The notes under the pieces: generated by a model
What the model was told of the DNA's origin: nothing
The model's database searches: none
The model's input: only the letters and a program-made list of their open reading frames with translations
Translations under genes and position numbers: made by a program
Part shown: one piece after another, positions 45,201-58,208 of the stretch
How the letters are laid out: each line of letters opens with the position of its first letter
Position numbering within the stretch: position 1 is the first letter of the stretch
Origin: Paraconiothyrium sp. Pb-2020
Taxonomy: Eukaryota > Ascomycota > Dothideomycetes > Pleosporales > Didymosphaeriaceae
Length of the DNA stretch: 64,000 nt
NCBI GenBank assembly: GCA_022419385.1
Contig: JAJUBI010000001.1
Span: 5,642,001 to 5,706,000, forward strand
Direction: 5' to 3'

Positions 45201-47870
45201 AGTTCCAGTGTCCTTAATCCCTGGCCAACGAGCTCTGAGCCTGCGCGCAAAGCTACCACCAAAGGTCTCATGAGGTAGCTGAGATGCGGCAGAAGGTTGC
45301 TAAGCCTAGCTGGTACCGTTAATGAGAGCTCGACGAAGAGGTCTCTGTCTGCTGGTTTCCGCGCCGTGAGAAGAAGGTTGTTGAGAACGTCCAATAGCAT
45401 CTCAAGGAGAGGAAGGATCTCTTTGTATAGATGCTCAAACCTGCCGCCTCCTATACTCCTAAACAGCGACCTAAGAAGAAAGAAGTAATTCATTGGTTCT
45501 TCTGCGGTGGTTGACAATTGTATGGACTTCGTAATGATCTTGCTCACGTGAGGTAAGAGCACTTGCTCATTCTGTGCAGAGAAGAGGGTGACTGCCATGA
45601 ACGATAGCTTAAAAAGTCGTAGCAGGATAGACGATTTCGTCACGTCTGACGTTCCAACTTCTTCAATACGATCCATTAGGAATTGCAACAGCATGCCAGC
45701 AAAGCTCGGCGAGGTGGCCTCCGAGGCGAGCAGGAACTGTGGTACGTGGAGTAGCGCAGGATGTTCGAACATCATATCGTATAGATGAGGAATCTCCGAC
45801 GAAAACACTTCGTGGAAGGTGGCCGGATCGATGTGATGGAAGACAGTTGCGAAAGTTTCCAACAGCTCCTTCTCTTCCTTCCCACTTGACATCATATGCT
45901 GGTTTGCCATCAAATCCCCTGGAGAAAGACCCTTAGTCTCTGCCGGTTTGTCGGTACCGTAGTATCTGAACACTTTCGCGCCTTCCCTGAAGAGCTTGAT
46001 CAGCACCTCCACCTCTTCTGCGTTGTAGCCGTAGGAGACCTCATGCCAATTGGCTGACGCGTTTGCAGCGTCAATCTCATCTTTGATCTTCTGGGGGTTG
46101 CATGCTCGTAGTTGGTAGAACAGATTCTTCAAGCCGTGCAGAAGGTTCTTGAACAAGAACTTGTTGTCGGCAATGGGATCTGAGCTCCGTTCGCGTGGGT
46201 TCGATGTCTTGATAGGTGTTGCGCTGAAGATGTCGATTTCGTCCCAATCCGGAGGCTGATCCGGCACAGCCAGGTGGTTTTCCTCTGCCGCGTCGATGGA
46301 GGGAGTGCTGTAGGCTGCGGAAATCTTCACTGCGTTGTGGTACTGGCGGTTCATGGCGGCAAACTTGTCACCTATGGCGTTGAGTATCATGATCAAAAAA
46401 TATCGAGCATCCTCCTTTGGTTCCAGCTTCGCGATGCATTCAGCCATGTTCAACAGCAGCTTCGCACTCATGGTCTGAAAGCTCGTCCCAGGAAATGTGT
46501 CATGGAGGTTCTTTGTATACACCTCGATGGTGCGTCGAATCTGCTCCTTGTTGAGCGAATCGCGGAGATGGTGGATCAAGTCAGCAAGCATGCTGTAGGC
46601 AAGTGGTCGCATCGTCTCGTAGACAGTGAGTCCGTCACCTATCAGTGTCCGCTCGTCCAACAGCTCATCGATCTTCTTCAAAAAAATCTTCCTAAAGTTA
46701 AAATTGATGATATGCCTAATAGCCACCAGAAGCTCTTTTCTTGAGCCGGATTTCTCCCGGGGACAATCTTTCAATAACCGTACGACGATATCGGGAAGCG
46801 TCGGCAGGAAATCGTTGAGTTGCTGCGCATACACTCGTAGCAGATACGCGAGGAAACTCATGGTCTTGACTTGCGCAGTAATGAAGTCGCCGAAGGCCGC
46901 CCTGTTCCGGATTTCCTTGCTCACCCCAGTAAAGATCTTCCCCTGGGCCTCTGCCTCTTCATGCGCTTTTTGTTGCGGCTTCGCCTGAAGCATGAGCACG
47001 TTCTTGATCAGCGGAACAAACATCTTCACGTTCCGGTTTACCACATTACGGTATGCCTGAAACAGTGAGACGACTATTATCGGACACTCTGCAAGCACCT
47101 TGAAAGACTGCATGCCCTTCAGCAGCATGCGCGTCTGCTCGGTATTGATATCGCCCGCGGGCCCCGTGGTCAGAGATGTCGCGGGCGAGCCTGGTCGCGG
47201 AGACTGCGAGTACTGGTGGTTGCTCGGCGTCGACGGCACGCCCTGTCCTGACGGGGCGGGTGTCGCGTTATCGAAAGTGTCCGTGACCGCCTGTTCCATG
47301 GTCTCGAACATCTCCTGGATAAGATCCAAGAACGGTTGCACTCTGTCCTGCAGCGCTTTCGTCTGATGGCGCTGGAAGTCCATGACAATCTTCATGCACA
47401 ACACCGCGTTATCCTCGTTTTCTGTCTTCACCAAGGACACCAGCATGTCCACGATCTTCGCAGCGTGTGGTTCGACCGCGTCTGGTGGGCTCATGGGTAA
47501 TCGGTGCAGAATTTCGAGCACGCAGTTCCGGAGGCGCTGTACATCATGTAAGCCGGTGTCTGTCCCAGTACGTTCACTACTGCTCACCTGTTCCGGAGAC
47601 GTGGATATAAAAACCGGCGAACCCTCGAGCACCTTTAAGAATGAGGGCACGAGGTGGTTCAAGAATGCGCCGTATTGCTGGCCCTGGCAATATGTCTCAA
47701 TATTGTCCCGTATATCTATGGCCTGAGCCAATTTGACTCTTTGATCTAGGTCATGTGTCAGCCCTTTTCCATGCATATGTGTGTATACTGCCTCAAGGTT
47801 GGCGCGGCGTACCTGGACTCTGGTCGTCAAGCTTCGCGGCCATAGCCTCGAAGTTGTGATGCGCCGCCAT
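36276..47870 (-). CDS. tra1: Tra1, PIKK-family pseudokinase of SAGA and NuA4, with local frame breaks
   Basis: Giant scaffold (about 3,800 residues) that binds transcription activators for the SAGA and NuA4 histone acetyltransferase complexes. Start ATG 47870 (MAAHHNFEAMAAKLDDQSP); exon 1 47870-47813, then a 67-nt intron. The next exon, from 47745, is a >2,000-codon run of HEAT-type helical repeats. The FAT domain fills about 41400-38200, followed by a Pro/Ser/Gln linker and the PI3K-like domain from about 37900; the last intron is 37013-36960. The C-terminal FATC ends PLKLCQTDALWMAYL. The kinase-like region lacks a proper HRD/DFG pair, as in Tra1/TRRAP. Between 41690 and 41400 the conserved protein jumps frame several times and meets stops; another shift lies at 37911-37908. 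Large flanking parts are intact. Confidence 0.9.
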
Positions 47871-48922
47871 GATGATGAGCTGTGCAGCTCAGCGCTGCTG
47901 GTCCCGCTGCCCGTCTGCTCCCTCGCGGCGCGCGTGCGTCCGTCAATTGTAGGCGGTATCCAAGAGTACGAGCATTGGTCGTAGCTGCTCGTTTGGTGCG
48001 GCGCCGTGTTGCGCCTGTCGCGCTGGGTATAATTATATTTTGGAAAGAAAGGTGCAGGCTACGAGGCCTTGGCGTGCATTAAAATCATTAACTTCGGAAA
48101 GAGCGCGTGGAGCAAGTGAGCTGTGGTGGGCGCGTCCGACCCAGGTGCGTGATGCCGGTCGCGAGTTACACTACGCTCACGGACTGAACTTTGAGAAGGG
48201 CAGACCAGTCTGACCCCGACGGCTGACGTGGACCGAAAACGTTTTCTTTTCGTGTGTTGATTCGCTGACAACCCTGGTTCAGCAGTTTCAAAACCGCTCG
48301 CTTCCGGCGGCCAGTGGGACTTCGACCTTAGGTGGACCTCAAACCCTCACCCATTGAGCGAGATGTAGCACGAGCTTCGTCCTGTGAGCCATGTCAGGGT
48401 CAAACGATGCAGCAATCTCACGTTACCGACTCTACTACACTATCATCCCATAATGCATACCAGAATATTCAATTAAATCTCGCAGCCTGCAGGCCTCAGC
48501 GCATGCTGTTCTGCCTCATGTCGATCCAGCCATCGGCAGATGCGAAGACGGTGGAACGAGCTTCTGTACATGTATACTACTATATCGAGTCAGTGCAGGC
48601 TTGGGTATAATAGCAAATTTCGCTAAACCATCACTCGTTATACATGTCTGCTTGAATGTGTAAGACCTAGCCATCATATTTTTGCAATCGCGACACTGTA
48701 CCCCAAACAGTTCGAAAAACCACTGCATAACCCACACATGCTCTGAGGGGATAGACGTTTGATTCGGCACATTATTGACTGCTGGGAATTCACTGAAGTG
48801 GTTTTTGGCTTTCATGTGCCGCGATACTCTGTTCGAGGGTGGAAGAGCGTGATTACATGATTACAATTCTCATGTGTCATTTGGTCATGACTGTCTGATA
48901 TATGGAAAACTTCTGTGCAGTG
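47871..48922. other. Intergenic region, about 1 kb
   Basis: Between the Tra1 start and the Tfc1 stop (both minus strand): Tra1 promoter and Tfc1 3' UTR. Only short frames on either strand. No RNA gene or repeat was recognised. Confidence 0.4.
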
Positions 48923-51021
48923 CTAGATGCTATAGAACTCGCCGAACCCGAAAGTATTCGGAATGTCGTCAACCTCCCATTCCCCATCAGCATCCTCATC
49001 CATGATTTCATCCAACGCCCCACCCACCCCTTCATCAAGCTCACCATCTTCTTCGTCGTCTTCATCCTCATCGTCCACTTCATAATCGCTATCATCTTCC
49101 ACGCTGCCGCCTTCATTGAGGATGTCTTCAGCCCTTTCAGGAACCTCCGACATATCCTCCTCCACTTCAACATCTTCTTCTACTTCCTCTATTTGTGGTT
49201 GTTCTCCACCGGGTAGTTGCCCTTGCTGTGCCTCCAACCTCTCAAATGCGTATCGTGGATTCTTTGCCGCGTACCGCACATTTTTCATGACCGTGTGCTC
49301 TACACGCTTCTCCCTAACTGCTTCTCGGCTGTGAAACTCTGTCATGTACTCCGCAAAGAGCGTTTTGTCGTCCCACAGCTCAGGCCACGCGAGTATGCGC
49401 TCGTAGATGGAATCATCGGGTTTATCGCCGGCAAGGATAGTGTTCATCTTGTGCTTCAAGATAACTGTTGCTTTGGCCCACGTGCCGACATGGAACCAGC
49501 CCTGCGCTGTTGGAGCGGGAGTCGTACGGATATCTTCGGTCTGCAATATGCGTTGGATCAGCGGATCTGTAATGTCGCAGAATTGGAAGAGATTTCCTGT
49601 GCGTGACACGTGCACGCCATCGAACGTGTGCTGTTTTCGAAGCTCCTGAGGGCTTAACTGGGCAAGGTCCCGCACGTGTTGGTCGAAGCGGGTGAAATGC
49701 CGAGCGGTGCCCGTTTTCTTGTAGGACAGGAACGACACAGTCTGATAGAATCTGTACTTGGGGTCTGTCCGAGGATCAACGCCCCATGCGATGAGCGCTT
49801 CACGCCAGGGTCCGGTCTCAAAGAAATATCCGCAGTAAACCGCGGCCTGACGTAGTCTGTCGCGCTTGTCCCAGCCGAGGGTGTTATAAAGCAGATGACG
49901 GGTGATTATGGGTCGTTTCTCCAGCTCACGTCTGATGCTGCGGATGAGTTCTTGCACGTAGGGCGTAAGGTCCGACTCTTGGGGCAGACTTGACTTCGGA
50001 CCCATGGGAACACCCTCTGCGTTGGGCTTGATGATGGAGTACCCGGACCATGCCAGGCTCTTGTGTAAGTTCACTTCAGCGACCGCACCGTTGTCGTCTT
50101 TGTACTTGACAAAGGTGTTTTGCTGAAAGCGGTAGTTGTATGCAACTGGAAGCTGCAGGAACTCCGCAGAAGGTCCAACATCTTTGGTGAAGTCGGGTCC
50201 TGCAGCCGTGTTCAAGTTGAAGTTCTTCAATTTGGAGACTGCGGGACGTTCAATACACAAGGCATACACTATAGCTTTTCAGCAGACTTACAACTTAGCG
50301 GGAGCACGTAGTCTCGGATGTTGAGCATTGTGCTGTTTGTAGAAGTCGCATATTGAATGTCCGGCAGACCTGACTAGTTAGCCAAGTAACGAGATGATGG
50401 AGGGTAGTCTTACTCCGAAAGCGATGTGTCTCGTCGATTACACCGGCCACAGAGACCTCATATCGTGACGCATTGTCTTGCAAACTGCGGAACAAAGTTG
50501 CGGCGTCTGCATGCGAATGCTGAATCTGGGAAGGTTGAGACTTGCCGGTAGCTCCACCCACATCGGCGTCTGCTACGAATGGGCCTGAAGAACCACGCTT
50601 CCGCTTGCGACCAGTGCGTTTGGGGACCGTCACTTTAAGGAGCAGATTGTTGGTTGCGACAGGGGTAGAGATCAAACGTTTGGCAAGCGGATCGTCCGGC
50701 CGAAGAGAGACTGATATAAGTTTTGGGAGAGCATCTGGGCCATCTGCGTTGGGCTGCGGTTCTAGCTTGGACCTCAAGGCCTAAGTGTCGTGTCAGCTGC
50801 ATGTCTACGGTGATGCCGTCTAGCAGTGGTACGCCTCTGACCTTGCTAAGCTTGACTGGCCCGCCTAGCGAGACGATGCCCTTGTCGAGGTTCTTGATGA
50901 GGCACGGGTGCTCGACAACAGAGACGGCGCGCAACGGGATCTGCAGCCACGGCGCTGTCTGCTCGACCGCGTCTTCGTTACCGTGCCTGTTCGCAGCGTC
51001 CATGGTGTCCATGCTGTCCAT
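48923..51021 (-). CDS. tfc1: TFIIIC subunit Tfc1/Sfc1 (tau95, GTF3C5 family)
   Basis: Subunit of TFIIIC, which binds the A-box of tRNA genes and recruits TFIIIB and RNA polymerase III. Exons: 51021-50842, 50780-50414, 50369-50292, 50238-48923; product 646 residues; introns of 61, 44 and 53 nt. Conserved parts: an N-terminal triple-barrel region (SLGGPVKLSKALRSKL, SVSLRPDDPLAKRL, LLLKVTVPKRTGRKRKRG), then the C-terminal winged-helix-like domain (RPIITRHLLYNTLGWDKRDR, YCGYFFETGPWREALIAWGVD, YRFYQTVSF). The protein ends in a strongly acidic tail of about 70 residues, typical of this family. The first-intron call (branch GCTGAC) restores the family's KLSKALRSKL. Divergent from the B56 gene. Confidence 0.92.
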
Positions 51022-51739
51022 GGCGAGGCGATGGCAGCTTCCTCGGAGCCTACAGGGATAGCAGCCCTAGCGTAATGGCGGCTGGCAGACACGCCTCGCC
51101 GCCCACTGCTGGCGGATGATGAGCAGCTGGACTGCGCTCTACTGGCTCGTGGGCGCGTCTGCGGCCTCTCGCTCCGTTCCGACGCCTCTCAGTGACGCTC
51201 ACGCTGCGGGCACCACCTCCATCGCGTCCATCATACTTTGCGGCGGGGGTGTGGAGTCCGAGCGCCCGCACCAAAGACTAACAGGGCATCGCTCCCCTTC
51301 TTCACGGTGGTGCTGCGAGTGCATTCACATCCACGTCCAGCGTCTGCCGTTTCTCCCCTCCGTCTCCTGTGTGCGCCTTCATCGACAACAAACGCCGCCC
51401 TACTTTTGCAAGCTGGCCGTGGTCGCCAAGGCCGCGCCTTTTACAGCCCCTCCCGACCTTTGCCCGCACCTCTTGACGTCGGCCGTGCCTCTCTCCCTAA
51501 GCTCCCTCACGCCAGCGACGACGTGCAGCACACTCGCCTTCCCTCGTCCATGTCTGTTTGAGTTGCCAGTCGCTATCAGCATTCGAGCAACTGAGCGCGC
51601 ACTCTTGTCACTTCCATTGGCGTTGTCGGCTGCCGCTCACGCCAGGCCGAGTTCGAAACAGCCCTAAGCGGACCGCCTTCCTCGAACGTCGCCGCATATC
51701 TACCGTATCGCCTGACGTTGGCTCGCGCATTTCCTCGAG
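51022..51739. promoter_or_regulatory. Shared upstream region of Tfc1 and PP2A-B56 genes
   Basis: A 718-bp interval between divergent start codons. It is GC-rich, with a C/T-rich half on the B56 side (51290-51560). Short frames on both strands look like chance. No canonical TATA box. Confidence 0.45.
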
Positions 51740-54413
51740 ATGAAAGGCTTCAGGCAGAGGGTGGTAAGCCTTTCCCCGTATAGAGTGTCTCCGCTGGACA
51801 GCACATGCTCCACAATTGGGCAGCCCCCTCAACTAGCGGCTCAGAACGCTAACATGCTCAGCACGAACAGCTCGCAAGAGCCAAATCTGACAAGTCTACC
51901 TCCAAAAAGAAAGACTCCAACAACGGCACCTCGTCTCCCTCGCTTGGCGCCTCGAGCTCGCCCTCAGGATCTGCACACGCTACACCCACATCTTCTCAGA
52001 CACAATTGACGGATGCTCGCAACAAGCCGCTCCCATCTGGTGACGGTGCAACAGGGAGTACAGGCTCCTTACAGCCAGGCCAGCCGGGCGTGCCGAGCTC
52101 TCTCGGCGCGGGCTCCTCGTTTGGTGGGCAGCAGGGCACGGGAAGCTTCGGTGGTGCTGGTAGTGCCCCTTCCTCAGGTTCTGGTACACCCCACAGAGCA
52201 GGGCAGCCATTAGCGCCCAGTGTTATCATCAGCCCCAGCGCTCCTGTAAGTGCATACATTTATGCGTGCGGTGAGAACTCCAGACTAATGGGCGAGTAAC
52301 AGCATATCCCACCCCCGGGCGCGGCAGAAACCATGCCTGGCGACCTCCTACCGCCGAAGGCGGGTCAGAAATCGTTGATCTTCGATCGCTTGCAGACTAC
52401 ACCTAAGGACAACGTAGAGGGCATTCGAACGCCTAAGCGTCAACATTCATCGCGTTTTGACATTTCGGACCAGCGCCAAAGAGAGTTGGAGAAACTGCCA
52501 GGATTTCATGAGGTGCCGCCCAACAAGCGCGAAGAACTGTTCATGCAAAAGCTTGATCAGTGCAATATCATTTTCGACTTTAACGATGCGAGCGGTGACA
52601 TGAAGTCGAAGGAAATCAAGCGTCTGGCGCTCCACGAATTGCTAGACTACGTTGCGAACAACCGCCAGGTCATCACTGAGCGAATGTACCCCCGTGTTGT
52701 CGAGATGTTCGCAAAGAACTTGTTCCGACCCATTCCGCCGCCCATGAACCCTCAAGGAGAAGCCTTCGATCCTGAAGAAGACGAACCCGTGTTGGAAGTT
52801 GCGTGGCCCCATATCCAGGTGGTGTATGAATTCTTCCTCCGCTTTATAGAGAGTCAAGACTTCAACACCAATATCGCGAAAGCCTACATCGACCATAGCT
52901 TTGTCCTGAATGTCAGTTATCCTCTCCTACCTTACCCGCTTCACGCCTAACTTTTCGTAGCTACTCGAACTGTTTGACTCAGAAGACCCAAGAGAACGTG
53001 ATTTTCTGAAGACCACACTTCACAGAATATACGGCAAATTCCTCAATCTCCGCTCGTATATCCGTCGGTCCATCAACAACGTGTTTTTCCAGTTCAGCTA
53101 CGAGACCGAGCGTTTCAACGGCATAGCTGAACTGCTCGAGATTCTTGGTTCGATTATTAACGGATTTGCGCTACCTTTGAAAGAGGAGCACAAGTTATTC
53201 CTCACGCGTGTGTTGCTGCCAATGCACAAGGTGAAGAGCCTTAGTATGTATCACCCACAGTTGGCGTACTGCATTGTACAATTTTTGGAGAAAGATGCGG
53301 CATTGACCGAAGAGGTAAGTTCGGAGCGCAATTTCGGATAGTGAGTCTCAGAACGACTGCTAAAGGAATAGGTCGTCTTGGGTCTCCTACGATACTGGCC
53401 CAAGGTCAACAGCACCAAGGAGGTTATGTTCTTGAATGAAGTGGAAGACATTTTCGAGGTCATGGATCCCGCCGAGTTTGCAAAGGTCCAAGAACCTCTC
53501 TTCAACCAGCTGGCCAAGTCCGTTGCAAGTCCACACTTTCAAGTCGCTGAACGAGCGCTTTACTTCTGGAACAACGAGTACTTTTGCAACCTCGTCAGTG
53601 ACAACGTGGAGGTCATTTTGCCAATCATGTTTGCACCATTGTACGAGAATTCGAAAGGACACTGGAACAGGTAAGTGTCCCGAAATGACACTTTAGAGCA
53701 ATCCTTACCCATGGCAGGACAATTCACGGCATGGTGTATAATGCCATGAAACTTTTCATGGAGGTAAACCCGCAGCTTTTTGATGACTGTTCGCATGATT
53801 ATGCCGAATCGCAGAACAACGCCAGCGAGCGTGAACGAAGTCGACAAAGCCGATGGGAAAAACTCGAAAAACTCGCAGAAGCCAGGAAGAACGGCGACGT
53901 GGTAGACAACAAGGTCGCGTCGAAAGTAGGCTCTCCTATGCGGTTAGATGATTCAGATCCGCTCCGAATGGAAGCGCTTCGGCTGCAGGACGATGCCAAA
54001 GACCGGCGGCCAAAGGAGTTTGAACGGCAGGGCAGCCAGACTTCGGTACGTTGATTCTTGAGTCCTAGATTGAGCGTCATTGAACATGAGCATTTTCTAC
54101 GGCCGAATCATTGTACTTTTAATTTTATTCCTAGACTTCTAGGCTTTTCTCTTGTCGTCAAGATTTGCTTCTGGCTTTGGGTTCGGGTTGATCTGACATG
54201 TGTGCTTGCTCGATGCAGCGGAGACACCACGTCTCTTCACGAGAGGATCGGACGCAGGCGTCTCACACAAGGCGGTCGTCTACTGGTCGTCCGCGCAGTA
54301 ACAGTCGTCCGAGTTCGTCGGGCAGCAACAGCAACGTCTCTCGCAATCCAACTGCCAATGGTACTATCCGTGCTGTTACTAGTGGGAAGGCTGCTACGAG
54401 TAGAACCTCCTAG
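51740..54413 (+). CDS. PP2A B56-family regulatory subunit (Rts1/ParA type)
   Basis: B' regulatory subunit that targets protein phosphatase 2A to its substrates (septation, stress and cohesin protection in fungi). Exons: 51740-51763, 51862-52245, 52303-52911, 52961-53314, 53372-53670, 53718-54045, 54219-54413; product 730 residues. The 24-nt first exon codes for MKGFRQRV. A Ser/Gly/Pro-rich tail follows, then the B56 HEAT-like domain (SSRFDISDQRQRELEKLPGF, LFMQKLDQCNIIFDF, KRLALHELLDYVA, YGKFLNLRSYIRRSINNVFF, PLHKEE-like FALPLKEEHKLFL, ALYFWNNEYF). The C-terminal exon adds a basic Ser/Arg-rich tail. Retaining the last intron would end the protein two codons on, so two C-termini are possible. 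Confidence 0.95.
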
Positions 54414-55403
54414 CACCTTGGTTTGTTTCTCTTCGCGATATACACTTTTCTCGATGGCGTGCCTGGCCCTTCCCCTTTTACCTTCTATCTATCATGTTCG
54501 GAAACGGCTGCAGTTGCGATTTGGGTGCGTTCTACGACGGCATACCTTCGGTCCGGCCTGCCGCAAAAAGCGAGTTGGAGCCTTTTTCTCATAGGGTGTA
54601 TTGGCGCGGAGTCCTGTCTTATTTTCACTATGTCATGGTACGGTGGTTGAAGATAACCTGAAGGAAGGTTTGGAGTGGGCTTGGACCTTTTCTTCATACA
54701 CTCTGATAGACATGGAATGTAAAGATCAACCTTGGCTGACCCTGCCTCGGCTCTTGGTAACATGTGTTCGTTCGGAAAATCGGACGTTCATTTGGCTTCT
54801 TGCTTGTGACAATAGACTTGGCCGGATGCTGGGCAACGCATCCAACATCTCTAGAAAACATCTGGTGAACATCATTGCTTTACCCATACTAAGATGAAGT
54901 CCACTCTTGAAGCAAGCGAACCATTGCTGGCCGAGAGGTGACGTACAAATAAACAAGCAAGCAATGTTTGCAGGGCTGCAATGGCTCGCAAGGAGGGACT
55001 CGCGCGTATCTCGCCGTAGAGCCTCGTCAGCAATCATTACGCTTAGGAGCCAATCAAACGCGCAGTAATTTGCCTCGGGATGTCATAGCAACGTTCGTGG
55101 CAATTTGTTGTTTGGACCAGTGTGCGTTAGCTCGGAAGGCTCGGGACGCGATTGTCATCTCCCCCTTTCTGGTTCCGAAGCAAAAGTCTACGGTATTTAC
55201 GCACCCACCACCGCTACCGCGACCCTTCCTACCTCAACCCCAAGGGCTTACTTCTTCCTTCCTCACAACTTCTTGTCCTTCCTTAGGCCGTCGCTGCCAT
55301 TTTTTCTTTCCTCGCGCTTCCTTTGTTTATCTTGCTGTGTTTGCGCAGCTTATAGACAGCTCCAACGACCCCGGCAACTTCGACACCTTTGCGACCGCGC
55401 ATC
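54414..55403. other. Intergenic region, about 1 kb
   Basis: Between two plus-strand genes. Carries the B56 3' UTR and the elongase promoter; the last 220 bases before 55404 are markedly C/T-rich, typical of a highly expressed fungal gene leader. No other feature seen. Confidence 0.4.
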
Positions 55404-56603
55404 ATGTCGAAGCCTGACTGGATTCAAGTCGGCGTTCCTACGCTCGACCGCCCCTTCGGCCTGCAGCTTTGGCCCATCTTCGAGAAGGCATACGAGTCGG
55501 CCGTCGGATACAAACCGCAAGACTTCCGCTTCGTGCCTGGCGAGACACCCATTTCCACGATCAAGTCATGCACGGCGATACTTATATCATACTACATTAT
55601 AATCTTTGGAGGCAGAGAATTGATGCGGAACCGCGAGCCCTTCAAGCTCAACTTCCTGTTCAAGGTGCACAACTTTTACCTCACGGCGATTAGCGCAATC
55701 CTGCTTGGACTATTCCTCGAACAAATTATCCCCACGGTCGTGCGTCACGGTGTTTTCTTTGCTGTCTGCGACCACGCGGGCGGCTGGACGGACAAGATGG
55801 TCATCCTCTACTATGTTGGTGCTCCCAGGCGAGATCAGGGCTGTCGGAACGAAGCTAACAAACGTAGCTCAACTACCTTACCAAGTTTCTGGAGCTCATC
55901 GACACGTGCTTCCTGTTCTTGAAGAAGAAGCCGCTGAGTATGTACTGCTGCGTTGTGTCGCGCAACTATAACTTACCTTACTAGCTTTCCTCCACACCTA
56001 CCATCATGGCGCCACTGCTCTGCTTTGTTACACTCAGCTCATCGGTCACACCTCCGTTTCGTGGGTCGTCATTACCCTGAACCTCATGGTTCACGTCGTC
56101 ATGTACTGGTACTACTTCCAGAGCGCTCGGGGAATCCGGATCTGGTGGAAGAAGTACATCACGATGATGCAAATCATCCAGTTCGTTCTGGATCTCGGTG
56201 AGTCCGCCTCCTTTCGGCAATCGTGGCCAATTTACTAATATCTCTGCTACCAGGCTTCGTCTACTTCGCCTCCTGGACCTACTTCACCAGCACCTACTGG
56301 CCGCACCTCCCGAACATGGGCAAATGCGCTGGCGAGGAATTTGCCGCTATCGCCGGTATCTGCATCATCACGTCGTACCTCTTCCTCTTCATCCTCTTCT
56401 ATCTTGCGACCTACAAGAAGCCAGTGCCCAAGGGCCGCCGCAGGGCTACGAGCGCTTTGGTCGAGATGAAGGATGAGAAGGTCCCGACGGTTGGTGAAGC
56501 AAGGCGCAGACTCTCCCAGAGCGTGCATCCCTCTGCTAACGGCCAGGCAACAGGCGTCTCCACCACCCCGAACAGCCGTGCCACTCGTTCGCGCAAGGCC
56601 TAA
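55404..56603 (+). CDS. Very-long-chain fatty acid elongase (ELO family)
   Basis: ER-membrane 3-ketoacyl-CoA synthase that condenses malonyl-CoA with acyl-CoA, the first step of fatty-acid elongation for sphingolipids. Exons: 55404-55814, 55868-55937, 55985-56197, 56254-56603; product 347 residues, like yeast Elo2/Elo3. Motifs: KKKPLTFLHTYHHGATALLC with the catalytic HxxHH box (His164, His167, His168), preceded by LNYLTKFLELIDTCFLFLKK; then NLMVHVVMYWYYFQSARGIR and WWKKYITMMQIIQFVLDL. About seven membrane helices, and a basic Ser-rich cytosolic tail. The introns (47-56 nt) join cleanly in phase. Which chain length it makes cannot be told from this. Confidence 0.93.
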
Positions 56604-57383
56604 TTTCGTCCCTCCTGGCGTGGTCGTCACGGTCAAGGAGGTCATTAGCGCGAGTGCGGAGACGGGCTCGAGAAGGGTGGGTTTCAGCTTTGGGGACGCG
56701 AGTGAGGACCTTGAGTGACTCTTGCTCTCACTCTAGCTCACCGATCCACCTAAGGCTAGGCGACACTCACTCGCCAACATGTCCATATGAAGGCACTTTG
56801 GCGTCTTCGCTGCTGATACGATTGCTTTCAGCCTGTCAATGGGAGCACCATCACTTATGATGATGGCCCGACCACCCACGTTGCATTTCATTACAACAAA
56901 ACCCTGGAGGGGACGTTCAGTATCTCCTTGTAATTATCACGCGGTTTGGAGTTTGTCTTTTTGGCGCTCCTCACGAAAAGTCGCATCCTGGGTAGATGTC
57001 CAAGCGATAGATAGCATGTACGATGGTGGCCTTATGTTGCAGAGTGGAGTGAATTGGTTCTTATTTCGGAGTAGCAATGAGAATAATGCATAATCACTGC
57101 AATTCACGTGCGTGTGTTCAAGCTGCACTTGAAAGGAGTAAATATTCGTAGTTGAGACGAGTTGATGTCATCCGACAATCCGGGCTTCAGGCATGGTACC
57201 CACTTTTTCACGCAAACCCGCCAAGCTCGCCTCAGGTGATCGTGCAGCTGCAAAACCCAAGGTTCGACATCAGCTAACCTACCTCCACCCGCCGACACCA
57301 CCACCACTCTCCACTCCACCCAATTGCGCACCCGCCGCCCCCGAATTCGCCTCCATAACTGTTCGTCAGGTCATTGAGCAACA
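56604..57383. other. Intergenic region
   Basis: Elongase 3' UTR and the COX6 promoter. C-rich leader sequence (57280-57380) precedes the next start codon. No gene recognised. Confidence 0.4.
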
Positions 57384-58208
57384 ATGTCCTTCGTGCGCGC
57401 CGCATCGAGGGTTTCCCGCGTGGGCCTGCGAGTCCCGGCCTACCGCGCCAGCCCCGTTGCTTGGAACGCCCAGCGTGCCTTCTCCCAGTCGGCCATCCGA
57501 TGCAGCGACCAGCATGCCGAGGAGACGTTCGAGGAGTTCACTTCCAGGTATGACGCACCTCGGAGGGGTGACGCAGATGCGTAGGGGATGAGGGTACCTA
57601 GGCCAGGGACGGGGCCATTGAGCTCCATTGAGCTTCGCTAGAGCTGTGTTGCTGACTTGGCTTGCTTTAATGCAGATATGAGAAGGAGTTTGACAAGGTC
57701 AATGATGTTTTCGAGCTCCAGGTATGTCTTCCGCCGGTTGCGAGGATGGGTTCGGCATTGCGCTACCGAGCTCCGAGAGAGGAGGAAGAGGTCCACGTAG
57801 GGATATGGAGCTAACGAATATGCAGCGAAACCTGAACAACTGCTTCGCCTACGATCTCGTCCCTTCGCCTACCGTCATCACTGCCGCTCTACGCGCTGCG
57901 CGCCGCGTTAACGACTTTCCCTCCGCCGTCCGGGTCTTTGAGGGTATGTGTAAATCAATATACCTCTAACACACTGCGTGAATGCTCAGCTACGATGCGC
58001 CTCTAAAGCTGCCATGTAGCGGAGGCGGCACATGTCCCCAACGTCGTCAAGGCTATAATTGGCGCACACTTGCTAATATGACGATCCAGGCATCAAGTTT
58101 AAGGTCGAGAACAAGAACCAGTACGAGGAGTATCTTCAGGAGCTCGAGCCGATACGCGAGGAGCTCGGCATCCCGCTCAAGGAGACCATGTACCCCGAGG
58201 AGAAGTAA
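57384..58208 (+). CDS. cox6: Cytochrome c oxidase subunit VI (COX6; animal COX5A)
   Basis: Nuclear-encoded matrix-side subunit of respiratory complex IV. Exons: 57384-57547, 57676-57721, 57826-57943, 58090-58208; product 148 residues, the family length. The N-terminus is a mitochondrial presequence (MSFVRAASRVSRVGLRVPAY, then RAFSQSAIRCSD). The mature part has EETFEEFTSRYEKEFDKVND, NLNNCFAYDLVPSPTVITAA, LRAARRVNDFPSAVRVFEGI and a C-terminal ELGIPLKETMYPEEK, all typical. Introns (128, 104, 146 nt) are clearly longer than the window's average, as often seen in highly expressed fungal respiratory genes. Each junction phase was checked. Confidence 0.95.

Noticed and set aside
57944..58089. Possible extra exon in the third COX6 intron
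   Set aside because: Direct splicing gives the conserved FEGIKFKVENK junction; an inserted exon would break it.
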